A DNA stretch of 64,000 nt from an uncultured Pelagibacteraceae bacterium (GCA_902598735.1 CACKCM010000003.1:45984-109983), one strand, 5' to 3'; numbered from the stretch's first letter, positions 14,232 through 23,823 are shown. The notes: generated by a model from the sequence alone, not told the origin. Made by a program: numbers and translations.

Positions 14232-16279
14232 TTAAGCATTTTGTTTTTTCTATATCTATCCCAACCAGGACTTCTATACTCTTCATCAAATTCTATCGAA
14301 TTATCCTGATTAAATTCAAAGTCATCTTGCTCGGCTGTCGCTATTTCATTTTTTTCTACACTTTTATCAGGTATTTCATTTATAAAACGAGAAGGTAGCG
14401 CATCTATCCAATCACCATGATAAGCGCGCTTCATTGCAAAAGACAAATAAGCTTCCTTTTTTGCTCTGGTTATTCCGACATAAGCCAATCGTCTCTCTTC
14501 CTCTAAAGCAAAATCTCCTTTTTCTTCCAAAGACTTTTGATGAGGAAATAGCCCTTCCTCCCATCCAGGAAGAAAAACAACGTCAAATTCTAAACCTTTT
14601 GCTGCGTGCATAGTCATAAGATTTATTTTTGCTCCTTCCCATTCTTGATCAATTGAAGTGGCTAATGCGACATGTTCTAAAAAACTTTGTAAATTTTCGT
14701 AATCCTGCATTGCTCTAATAAGTTCTTTCAAATTTTCTAATCTATTTTCATTTTCTAAATCTTTTTTATTTTTGAGCACTGATGAATATCCAGACTCATC
14801 AAGAACTAATTTTAATAAGTCATAATGTTTCATTTTTAAACAATCTCTTCGCCATTTATGGATCATATTAATTAATTGGTTAAGCGTTGTTTTAATTTTT
14901 GGTTTAAATTTTCCTTCTTCAATAATCTTTATTATCGAGTCTTCTAAACACAAATTATTATTTTTTCCATAAGTGTATATTTGGTTGAGTGTACTCTCAC
15001 CAATTCCTTTTTTTGGGGACCCAATTACTCTTTCTAAAGCTAAATCATCAAATTTTTGATTGATAATTCTTAAATAAGATACTGCATCTTTAATTTCAGC
15101 TCTTTCATAAAATTTTATACCACCCAGTACTCTATATCCTATTCCAACTTGAAGAAACCTTTCTTCAAATTCTCTAGTTTGATAAATAGCTCTAACTAAT
15201 ATTGAAACATCATTTAAAGAATATTTACTCTTTATTTTCTTCTCAATGATATCACTTATACCTTGAGCTTCGTCTTTGCCGGTTCTATAACAATTTAGTT
15301 TTACTAATTCTCCTTGACTTGCAGAAGACCATAATTTTTTTCCAACTCTACTTAAATTGTTAGAAATTAAATGAGAAGCTGTATCTAAAATATTTTTTGT
15401 AGATCTATAATTCTGTTCAAGTTTAAATACTTTACAGTTTTTATATATCTGATCGAAGGTTAGAAAATTTTTAATTTCTGCGCCTCTCCAACTATAAATT
15501 GATTGATCATCATCACCAACGCAACATATGTTTTGATTATTATTAACTAACAAATTAAGCCACTTATTTTGAATAAAATTTGTATCTTGAAATTCATCTA
15601 CTAAAATATATTTAAAATTATTATGATATATTTGCTTTATATCCTCATGTTCTTCAAATAATTTAACGCAAAAAAGAATTAAGTCACCAAAATCAAATGC
15701 ATTTAAATCTTTGGTCTTAGCTTGATAAATTTCATAAACTTTTAAAATTGCTTTGATAATAGTGCCCGATTTTTCTAATTTTACATCTTTTGGTAATTGA
15801 CCTTTGTTTTTCCACTGATCGATATGATATAATATTAATTGTGGTGAAAATTTTTTTGCATCCAAATCTTCTGCTTTTACTATATTTCTAATTAATTTTT
15901 TCTGATCGTCTGTATCTATAATCGTAAAATTGCTTCTATAGCCAAGAGCCTCTGCATGTTTCCTCAAAAATTTAACGCTAATAGAGTGAAAAGTACCAAG
16001 CCAAGGTATAGCATTTGAACTACCTTTAATATGTTGAAGTACCCTATTTTGCATTTCTTTTGCAGCCTTATTTGTAAAAGTCACACATAATATTTGATTA
16101 GAAAAAGCTTTCTTTTGATTAATGATATGTATCAACCTAGTTGTCAAAACCTTAGTTTTTCCCGAACCAGCTCCAGCAACAATTAGGTTGGGTCCTTCGG
16201 TGCTAAGTACCGCATCTTTTTGTTCTTTGTTAAGGTTTTCAATTAGTTTATCTATGTTATTCATACTTAAATTTTTCAT
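14219..16279 (-). CDS. uvrD: UvrD/PcrA/Rep-family superfamily 1 DNA helicase
   Basis: AGAGSGKTKVLTTR, DEFQDTN, GDDDQSIYSWRGAE, TMHAAKGLEF motifs. Confidence 0.92.
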
Positions 16280-16307
16280 TTATATACTAGTTATAAAAAT
16301 AAAAAAC

Positions 16308-17711
16308 ATGATAAATAAATTTTATAAATTAATTAACAACAAATTTTACAGACTTTTTAAATTTATTTTTTTTCTAAGATACCTACTCGCTGTTTTTTTC
16401 ATAGCTTTATCAATATTCCTTATTATTCCTCAATTTTTTGATTATAAAAAAAAAGGGGAAATTATTAAACAATATCTAGCTAAAAATTATTTTTTAGAAA
16501 TAGAAGATATAAACAATATTAAATATAAACCATTTCCTTTCCCAAGCTTTCAAATGCTCAATATTGACTCAAATTTTTTTTTAATAGATACAAAATTAAA
16601 AATTAAAAAATTAATAATTTATCCTAAATTATTCAGTATTTATAATTTTAATAATTTTCAAATTAATAAGATTGCACTAGATAACAATGAAATAGAAACT
16701 AATTTTAAAAATATCCAAATTTTAATAAATAAAATATTTAATATCAGAGATAAAATAAGTTTAGAAAATTTAAGTATAAAAATCAAAAATGAAGAAAACA
16801 AAGTTATTGATTTTAAAAAAATAAATTTTACAAACTATGGTTATAAAAAACATATTATTAAAGGTGAGGTATTTAATAAAGAGTTCCAGATTAAACTGAT
16901 TGATGGCTTAAATAGTATAAATTTTAAGCTTTTTAATACTGGAGTTGAAGCATTTTTAAATATCACTCAAGATAATAATAACAGACAGCATTCTGGTGTG
17001 CTGAAGGGAAAGATTTTAAAATCTAAATACAAAATTCATTTTGATTATATCGAGAGATCATTGAAAATAAAAAGCTTTATTTTTAGAGATCAAAACTTAT
17101 CCTTTGACAGCAAAGGAATCATCGAGCTTGGACCTTTTTTTCAAATTAATCTTTCTCATGATATTAAAAGTTTTAATTACTCAAAATTAAAAGACTTTGA
17201 TCTAAACAACTTTCTCAGCCTAAAAGATTTTATAAAAAAAATTAATGCTAATAACGATTTCATTTTTAAATCAAGTAAATTTAGCACAAATTTATTAAGT
17301 GCTTCATATATAAAAACTAATTTATCATTTGGGCGACTACTTATAGATAAAAAATTTAATATTACGAATAGTAACTTAACTTGTAAAAGTAATATTAACT
17401 TATTAGAGGAATTTCCAACTTTATATTTTAATTGTTCAATTTATTCTCCTAATAAGAAAAAACTTTTTAAAAAAATAAATTTAAAATTGAAAACAAAAAA
17501 AATACCACTTACTTTAGAAATTCAAGGAAACTTAAATATTTTAAAAAAGAAGGTAAATTTTGATAGAATAGAAATGGATAACTCATATATTGCTACTGAA
17601 GAAGATTTAAAATATTTTAAAAATAGTTTTGAAAAAATTGTTTTTAATAGCAATTTTTTAAATATTTTTGATTTGTCGAAAATAAAAAAATTTATTTTAG
17701 AAATTGTTTAA
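16308..17711 (+). CDS. AsmA-like/hypothetical protein with single N-terminal TM
   Basis: Long ORF; likely start ATG 16308 because the upstream extension overlaps uvrD antisense; TM at N-terminus followed by a beta-rich region. Confidence 0.55.
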   Translation: MINKFYKLINNKFYRLFKFIFFLRYLLAVFFIALSIFLIIPQFFDYKKKGEIIKQYLAKNYFLEIEDINNIKYKPFPFPSFQMLNIDSNFFLIDTKLKIKKLIIYPKLFSIYNFNNFQINKIALDNNEIETNFKNIQILINKIFNIRDKISLENLSIKIKNEENKVIDFKKINFTNYGYKKHIIKGEVFNKEFQIKLIDGLNSINFKLFNTGVEAFLNITQDNNNRQHSGVLKGKILKSKYKIHFDYIERSLKIKSFIFRDQNLSFDSKGIIELGPFFQINLSHDIKSFNYSKLKDFDLNNFLSLKDFIKKINANNDFIFKSSKFSTNLLSASYIKTNLSFGRLLIDKKFNITNSNLTCKSNINLLEEFPTLYFNCSIYSPNKKKLFKKINLKLKTKKIPLTLEIQGNLNILKKKVNFDRIEMDNSYIATEEDLKYFKNSFEKIVFNSNFLNIFDLSKIKKFILEIV

Positions 17712-17712
17712 A

Positions 17713-19101
17713 TTATTTGGGTTTGGTCATGTTTATAGGTTTCATGACTTTATCATAGTCTTTTTCTTTTATTAGCCCTGCTTTTAAAACCTCATGTTTT
17801 AAAGTAGTTCCATTTTTATGAGCTAATTTTGCGATACTTGCTGCTGCATCATAACCAATTTTTGGTGCTAAAGCAGTTACTAGCATTAAAGAATTTTCTA
17901 AAAGATATTTAATTCTTTTTTTATCTGCTTTAATACCTTTAATACAATACAAAGCAAAAGTTTTTGCTGAGTCACTCATAATTTCAATTGATTGTAAAAT
18001 GTTATGAATTATTAATGGTTTAAATACATTTAACTCAAAGTGACCGTGCGAACCTGCCATTGTAATACCATTATGGTTTCCTATTACTTTAACACAAACC
18101 ATTGTAACTGCCTCAGATTGCGTTGGATTTACTTTTCCTGGCATAATTGAGGAACCAGGTTCATTTGAGGGTAATATGAGTTCACCATAACCAGCTCTTG
18201 GTCCAGAGCCTAAAAATCTTATGTCATTTGCAATTTTCATCAAACAAACTGCAGTAGTATTCAGGGTGCCAGAAAAATTTACTATTTCATCATGAGCAGC
18301 TAATGCCGCAAACTTATTTGAAGCTGGCTTAAAAGGAATTTTTGTTATTCTTTTAATTTCCTTAACAATTTTTTTATCAAAATTTTTTCGAGTATTGAGA
18401 CCGGTACCAACAGCAGTTCCACCTTGCGCTAAATTGTAAATTTCTTTTAACGCAGATTCTATTCTCGTTATACACTTTTTAAGTTGAGAATGATAACCAG
18501 AAAATTCTTGTCCCAATGTTAATGGCGTAGCATCTTGTAAATGAGTTCTGCCCACTTTCACAATTTTTTGGAATTCTTTTGATTTTTTATTTAACTCTTT
18601 TTCTAAGATTTTTAATGAAGGTAAAAGTTTTTCTCTTACTTTTAAAGCGATAGAAATATGCATAGCAGTTGGAAAAACATCGTTAGTTGATTGAGATTTA
18701 TTCACGTGGTCGTTTGGATGAATTGGTTTTTTTGTACCCATTTTACCACCCATTAATTGGATAGCCCTATTAGCTATTACCTCGTTAACGTTCATGTTAG
18801 TTTGAGTTCCCGAACCAGTTTGCCAAACTTTTAAAGGAAAATGTTTATCAAGTTTACCTTTAATCACTTCTTCCGAAGCTTTAATAATATATTTGCTTAA
18901 CTTAGGATCTAAGTCTCTATTTTTTGCATTTACTATTGCAGCTGCCTTTTTGATAATGGCGATAGAGTGGATAACTAATGGCCTGACTAAAAAATCACCA
19001 ATATTAAAATATTTATTTGATCTTTCTGTTGTCGCTCCCCAATACTTATCACCAGGAACCTTTATTTTTCCAATACTATCAAATTCTGTTCTGTATTTCA
19101 T
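17713..19101 (-). CDS. fumC: Class II fumarate hydratase; start likely 19101
   Basis: [54 protein letters not shown] motifs. Confidence 0.93.
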   Translation of the reverse strand: MKYRTEFDSIGKIKVPGDKYWGATTERSNKYFNIGDFLVRPLVIHSIAIIKKAAAIVNAKNRDLDPKLSKYIIKASEEVIKGKLDKHFPLKVWQTGSGTQTNMNVNEVIANRAIQLMGGKMGTKKPIHPNDHVNKSQSTNDVFPTAMHISIALKVREKLLPSLKILEKELNKKSKEFQKIVKVGRTHLQDATPLTLGQEFSGYHSQLKKCITRIESALKEIYNLAQGGTAVGTGLNTRKNFDKKIVKEIKRITKIPFKPASNKFAALAAHDEIVNFSGTLNTTAVCLMKIANDIRFLGSGPRAGYGELILPSNEPGSSIMPGKVNPTQSEAVTMVCVKVIGNHNGITMAGSHGHFELNVFKPLIIHNILQSIEIMSDSAKTFALYCIKGIKADKKRIKYLLENSLMLVTALAPKIGYDAAASIAKLAHKNGTTLKHEVLKAGLIKEKDYDKVMKPINMTKPK

Positions 19102-19161
19102 CTTTGATTCTTTGATATAATACACTTTTATTAGGTAATTATAAAATATAAAGGATAAGAA

Positions 19162-19533
19162 ATGAGCAATTTTGAAAGTGTTAAAAAATTTATGAAAACT
19201 TTTGGTCAAGAAGTTAAAGAAAAAGCTGAATTCCCTAGCGTTAAAATTACTTCATTGAGATATGAATTAATAAGGGAAGAATTACAGGAACTAAAAGACG
19301 CTATTGAAAAGAATGATATTAAAGAAGTTGCAGACGCTTTAACAGATATATTGTATGTTACTTATGGAGCTGGGCATGCATTTGGAATTAATTTAGATAA
19401 GTGTTTCGAAGAGGTTCAAAGCTCGAATATGAGTAAACTAGGTAAAGATGGAAAACCAATTTATAATGAGAAAGGCAAAGTAATGAAGGGACCAAATTAT
19501 TTTAAACCTGACTTGAACAAATTTGTAGCTTAA
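19162..19533 (+). CDS. MazG-like / phosphoribosyl-ATP-pyrophosphohydrolase-like protein
   Basis: [11 protein letters not shown]...[15 protein letters not shown] all-alpha NTP pyrophosphatase signature. Confidence 0.8.
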   Translation: MSNFESVKKFMKTFGQEVKEKAEFPSVKITSLRYELIREELQELKDAIEKNDIKEVADALTDILYVTYGAGHAFGINLDKCFEEVQSSNMSKLGKDGKPIYNEKGKVMKGPNYFKPDLNKFVA

Positions 19534-19613
19534 TGAAAAATAATTATCATTGGATTCTTTTAGGATTTGCAGCTGGAATAGTCATCTATATGATCGATAA
19601 ATATATTATCTGA
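19533..19613 (+). CDS. 26-aa single-TM microprotein, start overlapping the stop of the upstream MazG-like gene (TAATG)
   Basis: [26 protein letters not shown]; read directly, not in ORF track. Confidence 0.45.
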   Translation: MKNNYHWILLGFAAGIVIYMIDKYII

Positions 19614-19626
19614 TAACAACATAATA

Positions 19627-19866
19627 ATGAAAAAATTAAAACCTAAACCTTATCAATTTTGGGCTTGGTGTTTCACTTTAACAATTTTAACTGGAGCGTT
19701 AGTTGCTGCTTTAGGATTATATCCTTTTTATTGTTATATTTTTTTAGTTGGAAACGGTGGTTTGGCTATTATTTCTTGGTTATGGAATGAAAAATCTTTA
19801 GTAGCGTTAAATACTGGGCTAGCAAGCATTTATTTGGTAGGTCTAATTAATCTTTATTTAAATTAA
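19627..19866 (+). CDS. Small hypothetical membrane protein (79 aa)
   Basis: Hydrophobic TM segments; co-directional with upstream genes. Confidence 0.6.
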   Translation: MKKLKPKPYQFWAWCFTLTILTGALVAALGLYPFYCYIFLVGNGGLAIISWLWNEKSLVALNTGLASIYLVGLINLYLN

Positions 19867-20637
19867 TTATTTAATAATAAAACTGCTACTCAAAGAAGGA
19901 GAAAAGTTTATTTTTAATTTTTTGTTTTTAAAAAATTCATCCCAGGCTTTCTTACTTCCGTTGAAATATTTGGAATTATAATCATCACATATTATAATAC
20001 CGCCATCAGATAGTCGTGGGAAAAAAAATTCTAAACTTTTAAGAGTAGGTTCGTATAAATCTACATCTATATGAACTAAAGAAAATTTTAGATCTTCGAC
20101 TAAAAAAAATTTTTCAGGTATCCAACCTTTATAGGTCTTTACAAAATCAAAATCTTTTAAAACTTCGTTTTTTACAAAATTTTCGTTTGATGAAAATTGT
20201 TCTTGTATTTTTTTTAATTCTCTTGAGTTTAAATTTTTCAATTGATCATCATTTTGTACATTTGAAGATAATCCCTCGAAGCTGTCAAAAATATGAAAAT
20301 TAACACTCTTTTTATATTTAGTTATTAATTTAGAAATAATATAAGAGGAATGTCCAGTCCAACATCCGCATTCAGCAAAATCATAAATTTTCTCTTCTTT
20401 TTTTCTTAGTATCATTTCTGTCAAATTGATTAAGTCTAAAAATCTAGACTGTTTATAAAAGTTATCAGTATGAATATTTTTTGATTTTTTTATCCCTTCA
20501 TAATATAAATTAAAATTTTCATTATTAATTTGAAAAGGTGACAAATCTCTTTTGTCTACTATACCACTAAATTTTTTATTTACTAATTTAACATTTAAAG
20601 TACTTAATAATACATTTAAAAAATTTCTAAAATTCAT
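19867..20637 (-). CDS. TylF/MycF-like class I SAM-dependent methyltransferase
   Basis: FAECGCWTGHSSYI, IFDSFEGL, LVHIDVDLYEPTLKSLEFFFPRLSDGGIIICDDY. Confidence 0.8.
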   Translation of the reverse strand: MNFRNFLNVLLSTLNVKLVNKKFSGIVDKRDLSPFQINNENFNLYYEGIKKSKNIHTDNFYKQSRFLDLINLTEMILRKKEEKIYDFAECGCWTGHSSYIISKLITKYKKSVNFHIFDSFEGLSSNVQNDDQLKNLNSRELKKIQEQFSSNENFVKNEVLKDFDFVKTYKGWIPEKFFLVEDLKFSLVHIDVDLYEPTLKSLEFFFPRLSDGGIIICDDYNSKYFNGSKKAWDEFFKNKKLKINFSPSLSSSFIIK

Positions 20638-20674
20638 AAATTATTTTGTGATGAAGTTTTGGCAAAAGCAGTAC

Positions 20675-20851
20675 TTAATCATTAAGATCTAGATCTCCAC
20701 ATTGTTTTTTAGTGAATACACAAGTACTATAATGATGAATAGTTTTAACATCCTTTATGACGCCTCGAGATGTTCCCTCTACTGTACCTGTTACAGTGTT
20801 GCATGAGCAAACTAAACAAAAAAGCAATAAAAATTTTATTTTTTGAATCAC
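20675..20851 (-). CDS. 58-aa entericidin-like lipoprotein (GTG start)
   Basis: VIQKIKFLLLFCLVCSCNTVTGTVEGTSRGVIKDVKTIHHYSTCVFTKKQCGDLDLND*; signal peptide with lipobox and CNTV start of mature protein; not in ORF track. Confidence 0.5.
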   Translation of the reverse strand: MIQKIKFLLLFCLVCSCNTVTGTVEGTSRGVIKDVKTIHHYSTCVFTKKQCGDLDLND

Positions 20852-20880
20852 TTTAATATTATATCACTAACAATTTAAAA

Positions 20881-20905
20881 AGGGGCGTTCTGTTGCCAGG
20901 TGCCC
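20881..20905. repeat. Distal attachment-site repeat (remnant of tmRNA 3' end): aggggcgttctgttgccaggtgccc
   Basis: Identical to 22535-22559; on the minus strand followed by TTTTT (remnant of original terminator). Confidence 0.85.
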
Positions 20906-20966
20906 TTAACCTTTTAACGTTATACAACAATTCTAGATCATAAAAAACTGATATTTCTTTGCTGGG

Positions 20967-21011
20967 TGAGTCCGTATTGAGTCCGCCAGTGAGTCCGGAT
21001 ATGATGAGTCC
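20967..21011 (+). repeat. Four direct TGAGTCC heptamers (20967, 20978, 20990, 21005), putative integrase arm-type sites
   Basis: Exact heptamers, start-to-start spacing 11, 12 and 15 bp. Confidence 0.7.
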
Positions 21012-21012
21012 A

Positions 21013-21966
21013 ATGAAAAAATTTGATCTTAAAAAAATTGAAAAAGTAGAAATAAGAAATATTTGGGAGAACGAGGGAACAGAATTCACACCTTGGCTTG
21101 CAAAGGAAGAAAATATTGAATTATTAGGATCTGCTATCGGAATAGATTTAGTTGTGGAAGCCCAAGAGAAAGACGTTGGACCATTTAGAGCAGACATATT
21201 GTGCAAAGATGAAGCTAACGGAAATTGGGTATTAATAGAGAACCAATTAGAAAAAACAGATCATAAGCATCTCGGGCAATTATTAACTTATGCAACTGGA
21301 TTAAACGCTGTTACGATTATTTGGGTTGCAGCAAAATTCAACGAAGAACATAGAGCTGCCTTAGACTGGCTAAATAAGATAACAGGTGAAGACTACAATT
21401 TCTTTGGTGTTCAGATTGAAGTTTTAAAAATAGGTGAGAGCATGGCGCCTAAATTTGATCTAATAAGCAAACCAAACAATTGGTCTAAAAGAGTTTCATC
21501 TGCAGCGCAAAAAATTCAAAGAGAAGAGGTTGGCGAAACTGCTCTAACGCAATTAGCTTTTTGGGATAAATTAGTTAAAAAGATTGATGAAAAAAAAGAC
21601 TCACCTTTAAGCAAACGAAAACCAAGACCTCAACATTGGCACACTTTTGCTATAGGTGTTTCTGGAGCACATATTGGAGCTGTTATTAACTCCAAACAAG
21701 ACAGAATGGTTTCAGAGCTTTATATTGTTAATGATAAAAGTATTTTCGAAAATCTAGAAAAACAAAAAGACTCCATAGAAAAAGAGTTAGGAGAAAAGTT
21801 AGATTGGCAGCTACTTCCGTCTAGAGCAGCATCTAGAATTAAATTAGCAAAAAGTGGAAGTTTAGATAACGAAAAAGAGTGGGACAATCATGCTGAGTGG
21901 TTTATAGAAAAATTAGAAAAATTTTATTTCACTTTTAGCAAAAGGCTTAAAAATCTAGAGGATTAA
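21013..21966 (+). CDS. DUF4268-like protein with PD-(D/E)XK-nuclease-like N-terminus; start likely ATG 21013 rather than TTG 20959
   Basis: FRADILCKDEANGNWVLIENQLEKTDHKHLGQLLTYA resembles the nuclease-like core in DUF4268-containing proteins; the upstream extension is formed by the TGAGTCC repeats. Confidence 0.7.
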   Translation: MKKFDLKKIEKVEIRNIWENEGTEFTPWLAKEENIELLGSAIGIDLVVEAQEKDVGPFRADILCKDEANGNWVLIENQLEKTDHKHLGQLLTYATGLNAVTIIWVAAKFNEEHRAALDWLNKITGEDYNFFGVQIEVLKIGESMAPKFDLISKPNNWSKRVSSAAQKIQREEVGETALTQLAFWDKLVKKIDEKKDSPLSKRKPRPQHWHTFAIGVSGAHIGAVINSKQDRMVSELYIVNDKSIFENLEKQKDSIEKELGEKLDWQLLPSRAASRIKLAKSGSLDNEKEWDNHAEWFIEKLEKFYFTFSKRLKNLED

Positions 21967-22436
21967 TGAAAAAACTTTTAGCGATCGTGGTTCTGGGTTT
22001 GTTATTAGCTAGCAATGCTTTAGCCTGGCAAAAAAAAGAATTTAAAAGTGAGTTTGATAACGACAAACAGGTTTTAATTTTTAGTGATTTTGTTAAACCA
22101 AGCACCCCGCTTAGCTCACCGTATAACGATATAAAAGCTCAAATAATTTATTCATGTTTAGATGGCAGAGGTGCAGTGCGTTTCAATATGGAGCCTAATT
22201 TAACAGACGGATCTTTTGGAGTCGGCTTAGATCAAAATTATAGTATGCGAGCAAAAGTAGATGATAAAATGATATCTATTAGAGGAAATCAACCCGAAAA
22301 CTCTCGCAAGGATATTAATATTAAAAAAAAATATATTAAAAAGTTATTTAAAGGACAAACAATCATGATTGAATTTAAACACTATGTAGGGATTGTTCAT
22401 TATAAATTTGATTTATCAACTTTTCCGGGTTGCTAA
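21966..22436 (+). CDS. Small secreted hypothetical protein
   Basis: Signal peptide MKKLLAIVVLGLLLASNALA; start overlaps upstream stop (TAATG); cargo of mini-island. Confidence 0.7.
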   Translation: MKKLLAIVVLGLLLASNALAWQKKEFKSEFDNDKQVLIFSDFVKPSTPLSSPYNDIKAQIIYSCLDGRGAVRFNMEPNLTDGSFGVGLDQNYSMRAKVDDKMISIRGNQPENSRKDINIKKKYIKKLFKGQTIMIEFKHYVGIVHYKFDLSTFPGC

Positions 22437-22471
22437 TTTATCCCCCGCTAACGCTATTTGTCTTTCTTCAC

Positions 22472-22489
22472 TGAGTCCTATGTGAGTCC
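22472..22489 (+). repeat. Two direct TGAGTCC heptamers (22472, 22483), putative arm-type sites at the other end of the island
   Basis: Exact heptamers, 11-bp spacing, same orientation as the distal set. Confidence 0.7.
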
Positions 22490-22534
22490 AAAATAAAAAA
22501 AGTTGTGAATTAATAAGTGTTAACGCCAATACGC

Positions 22535-22559
22535 AGGGGCGTTCTGTTGCCAGGTGCCC
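22535..22559. repeat. Proximal attachment-site repeat, 3'-terminal hairpin of the tmRNA coding piece
   Basis: Identical to 20881-20905; GGGGCACCTGGCAACAGAACGCCCC hairpin on minus strand. Confidence 0.85.
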
Positions 22560-22589
22560 CAAACCCCGTAACTTAATTAACTAAGTTAA

Positions 22590-22619
22590 TTAAGCTGCAA
22601 GTGCAAATTTTTGATTTGC
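22590..22619 (-). other. tmRNA proteolysis-tag reading frame ANQKFALAA*
   Basis: Read directly from the tmRNA coding piece; ends in ALAA typical of tmRNA tags. Confidence 0.88.
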
Positions 22620-22840
22620 ATTTATAAATTAGCCCGTAACGTCGGAGCCATCTCGAACGAAAGAACAGCCTTTAGACACCCGTCGATCCTAATTCACCCC
22701 CGTAAGTTGTAAATGGTGGAGGTGGTGGGTACTGCCCCCACGTCCGTGATGTTTATTACGAAATTCGTTTATCGTCATAGTTGGAAAACCAACACTATTA
22801 ATATAAAACTCTTTTGGAGAGATTCAATATTAAATTCTAA

Positions 22841-23788
22841 ATGAAACTTACTAAAGAACAAAAGCAAGAAATTGCAGATCAACAAGCTCAAAAAAACTCA
22901 ACAAAAAGAGTTACTTCTTTAGAGTTAGAAAAAATTCTTTATGAAGCTCTACCGGTCTTAGACCATGGATTTATTAGAGTCGTTGATTATATGGGAGACG
23001 ATAGCTCTATAGTGCAATCAGCTAGAGTATCTTATGGAAAAGGAACAAAAAAAGTTTCAACTGATGAAGGATTAATTAAATACTTAATGAGACACTGGCA
23101 CTCAACTCCATTTGAAATGTGTGAAATAAAATATCATGTTAAATTACCAATTTTTATAGCACGTCAGTGGATTAGACACAGAACTGCAAATGTTAATGAA
23201 TATTCTGCAAGATACTCTATACTGGATAAAGAATTCTATATTCCATCTAAAGAACAATTATCAGCTCAATCCACATCTAATCGTCAAGGAAGGGGAGATC
23301 TAATCACAGGTGAACAAGCTGATGAAGTTCTTACAATTTTAAAAAATGATGCTAGTCGATCATACGACAACTACGAGAAAATGTTGAATGAAAGATATGA
23401 CGGAACAACTATAGATGAAAGTAAATTAGGTTTGGCCAGAGAGCTTGCAAGAATGAATTTAACTCTTAACTCTTATACCCAGTGGTATTGGAAAACTGAT
23501 TTACTAAATTTGTTAAATTTTTTATTTTTAAGAGCTGATACTCACGCACAATATGAAATAAGAGTTTATGCTGAAAAAATGCTTGAGACTGTGAAAAAAT
23601 GGGTGCCAATTACTCACGCGGCTTTCTTAGATTATAGGGTAGGAGCAGTTCATATTTCAGCAAAAGGTAAAAAAGTCATACAATGTTTAATTAAAAATGA
23701 GAAAGTTTCTCAAAAGAGTTCTGGTTTATCAAAACGTGAATGGAACGAATTAATGACTTCTTTTGGTTTTAATGATAAATTAATCTAG
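22841..23788 (+). CDS. thyX: FAD-dependent thymidylate synthase
   Basis: [43 protein letters not shown] (RHR motif). Confidence 0.95.
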   Translation: MKLTKEQKQEIADQQAQKNSTKRVTSLELEKILYEALPVLDHGFIRVVDYMGDDSSIVQSARVSYGKGTKKVSTDEGLIKYLMRHWHSTPFEMCEIKYHVKLPIFIARQWIRHRTANVNEYSARYSILDKEFYIPSKEQLSAQSTSNRQGRGDLITGEQADEVLTILKNDASRSYDNYEKMLNERYDGTTIDESKLGLARELARMNLTLNSYTQWYWKTDLLNLLNFLFLRADTHAQYEIRVYAEKMLETVKKWVPITHAAFLDYRVGAVHISAKGKKVIQCLIKNEKVSQKSSGLSKREWNELMTSFGFNDKLI

Positions 23789-23823
23789 TTGTCATTATAG
23801 ACTTCAATTTGGAAGCAAAAATA

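Larger units (their letters stand above)
20881..22559. mobile_element. Integrase-less mini genomic island inserted at the 3' end of the tmRNA gene
   Basis: Perfect 25-bp direct repeats at both ends, one being the tmRNA coding-piece 3' end; clustered TGAGTCC heptamers inside both ends; two cargo genes. Confidence 0.75.
22535..22793 (-). ncRNA. ssrA: tmRNA, alphaproteobacterial circularly permuted two-piece form (acceptor piece about 22714-22793, 12-nt intervening segment 22702-22713, coding piece about 22535-22701)
   Basis: Minus strand: GGACGUGGGGGCAGUACCCACCACCUCCACCA (T-arm plus CCA end), then GGGGGUGAAUUAGGAUCGACGGG (5' end pairing with CACCUCC), then tag GCA AAU CAA AAA UUU GCA CUU GCA GCU UAA = ANQKFALAA. 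Confidence 0.92.

Noticed and set aside
16122-16307. Upstream extension of the AsmA-like ORF
   Set aside because: Lies antisense within uvrD; ATG 16308 is the more plausible start.
20959-21012. N-terminal extension of the DUF4268 ORF (TTG start at 20959)
   Set aside because: Encoded by the TGAGTCC repeats; ATG 21013 gives a sensible N-terminus (MKKFDLKK).
20859-21206. Minus-strand ORF over the island end
   Set aside because: Antisense to the DUF4268 gene and spans the att repeat; no recognisable family.
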